Below, one piece after another: positions 7,023 through 7,406 of a stretch of DNA of 7,406 nt. Source of the stretch: a bacterium (lineage in GTDB: Bacteria; Verrucomicrobiota; Verrucomicrobiia; Chthoniobacterales; Terrimicrobiaceae); NCBI GenBank assembly GCA_009920585.1, contig RFZT01000113.1:1-7406 (forward strand). Reading direction: 5' to 3'. Numbering within the stretch: position 1 is the first letter of the stretch; the number at the start of each line of letters is the position of its first letter. The position numbers were made by a program, and so were the translations under genes. The notes below the pieces were generated by a model, which worked only from the letters and a program-made list of their open reading frames with translations, was not told the DNA's origin and searched no databases.

Positions 7023-7295
7023 TTATTCCGCGGCAGGCTTTTCCTTTTTGGCAGGCGGCGTGGAAAACTCTACCAAGGTCAGAGAACCGTCCTTGTCGGT
7101 ATCACGCGCAGTAAACGCCGCTTCTCTTTCCGGACCTTTGGCTATGGATGTGTATTCCGCCATAGTGAGCGTCCCGCTTTTATCGGCGTCGAGTTTGTTG
7201 AATTGCTTCTGCTTCTTGTCTTCCTGCGCGTGGCAGAGAGCGGATCCCATGAGGGTGACGGCGACGATGGTCGCGAGTGTTGTATTTATTTTCAT
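7023..7295 (-). CDS. Small secreted EF-hand calcium-binding protein
   Basis: A 90-residue exported protein consisting of a signal peptide (1-23, likely cleavage after CHA), two canonical 12-residue EF-hand loops and a Lys/Glu/Ala-rich tail. Loop 1 is DADKSGTLTMAE (36-47) and loop 2 is DTDKDGSLTLVE (65-76). Both have acidic or oxygen ligands at positions 1, 3, 5 and 12 and Gly at position 6, so both should bind calcium. The mature protein has no other domain; a structural, buffering or docking role outside the membrane is possible but unproven. The ATG at 7295 is chosen because the signal peptide starts there; a TTG-started extension upstream would translate the A/C-rich leader. It is the first gene of the block but is separated from the glycosidases by 65 bases containing a strong hairpin, so it may be an independent unit. 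Confidence 0.85.
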   Translation of the reverse strand: MKINTTLATIVAVTLMGSALCHAQEDKKQKQFNKLDADKSGTLTMAEYTSIAKGPEREAAFTARDTDKDGSLTLVEFSTPPAKKEKPAAE

Positions 7296-7296
7296 C

Positions 7297-7334
7297 TGGG
7301 TTTGTTTTGGTTTGTTGTTGGTTTGTTTTGGGGG
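7297..7334 (-). promoter_or_regulatory. A/C-only untranslated leader with duplicated 12-mer
   Basis: On the sense strand these 38 bases before the EF-hand ATG contain only A and C. The 12-mer CCAAAACAAACC occurs twice (7320-7331 and 7299-7310). No Shine-Dalgarno sequence is present. Such a leader cannot base-pair with itself and would leave the start codon accessible. A role as a translation-enhancing leader is inferred, not shown. Confidence 0.5.
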
Positions 7335-7355
7335 AGATTGGAGAGGGATTGACCA

Positions 7356-7400
7356 CAACCGAACGCTGGGGCAGGCGGGAGGTAGAGCAACCGAAGGTTG
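7356..7400. repeat. Direct repeat CAACCGAA and small hairpin upstream of the EF-hand gene
   Basis: CAACCGAA occurs at 7356-7363 and again at 7388-7395, 32 bases apart on the same strand, close to three helical turns. The second copy also forms a small inverted repeat, CAACC-GAA-GGTTG (7388-7400). This could be a regulator site pair or part of an intergenic repeat cut by the window edge. I see no convincing -35/-10 promoter around it. Confidence 0.3.
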
Positions 7401-7406
7401 GCCCCG

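Noticed and set aside
7296..7406. Sigma-70-like promoter upstream of the EF-hand gene
   Set aside because: No TTGACA/TATAAT-like pair with proper spacing is visible.
1..7406. tRNA, rRNA, CRISPR array, insertion sequence or riboswitch
   Set aside because: No cloverleaf, repeat-spacer series, transposase motif or recognisable aptamer was seen on either strand; genes occupy almost the entire window.

Overview
This is a 7.4 kb bacterial window with every credible gene on the minus strand. It reads as one tightly packed block of exported carbohydrate-active proteins. Transcription runs from the right edge to the left edge. The order is a small EF-hand protein (7295-7023), two tandem paralogous TIM-barrel-like putative glycosidases (6957-5740 and 5664-4435), an alpha/beta-hydrolase esterase (4418-3204), a beta-propeller GH43/GH117-like putative glycosidase (3177-1651), and a GH29-type alpha-L-fucosidase (1639-44). 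A further gene may start at the very left edge. All six complete proteins begin with a convincing Sec signal peptide.

The source is most likely a member of the PVC group, with Verrucomicrobiota favoured over Planctomycetota. The reasons are the dense secreted-glycosidase content without any SusC/SusD pair in view, a small EF-hand protein, moderately GC-rich coding DNA, and the absence of recognisable Shine-Dalgarno sequences. This is inference from gene content; no taxonomic marker is present.

Layout: the right 111 bases are a leader or promoter region. It ends in a 38-base stretch that is purely A/C on the sense strand, directly before the EF-hand gene. A perfect 15-bp inverted repeat (6972-7002) separates that gene from the glycosidase block. 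From 4435 leftwards the gaps shrink to 16, 26 and 11 bases, so the esterase, beta-propeller protein and fucosidase are almost certainly cotranscribed with the second TIM-barrel gene. The two TIM-barrel genes are separated by 75 bases in which I see no convincing terminator.

Functionally the set looks like part of a degradation locus for an acetylated, fucose-containing glycan, such as an algal fucan or fucosylated mucilage. The esterase would remove acyl groups, the fucosidase terminal alpha-L-fucose, and the propeller protein another terminal sugar. The paired TIM-barrel proteins would supply one or two activities that cannot be assigned by eye. That pair is the most interesting content: tandem, diverged copies with a shared set of conserved acidic residues and no family assignment I can make with confidence. 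No transporter, regulator, sulfatase, RNA gene, mobile element or CRISPR array is visible. No stretch over 300 bases lacks a gene.
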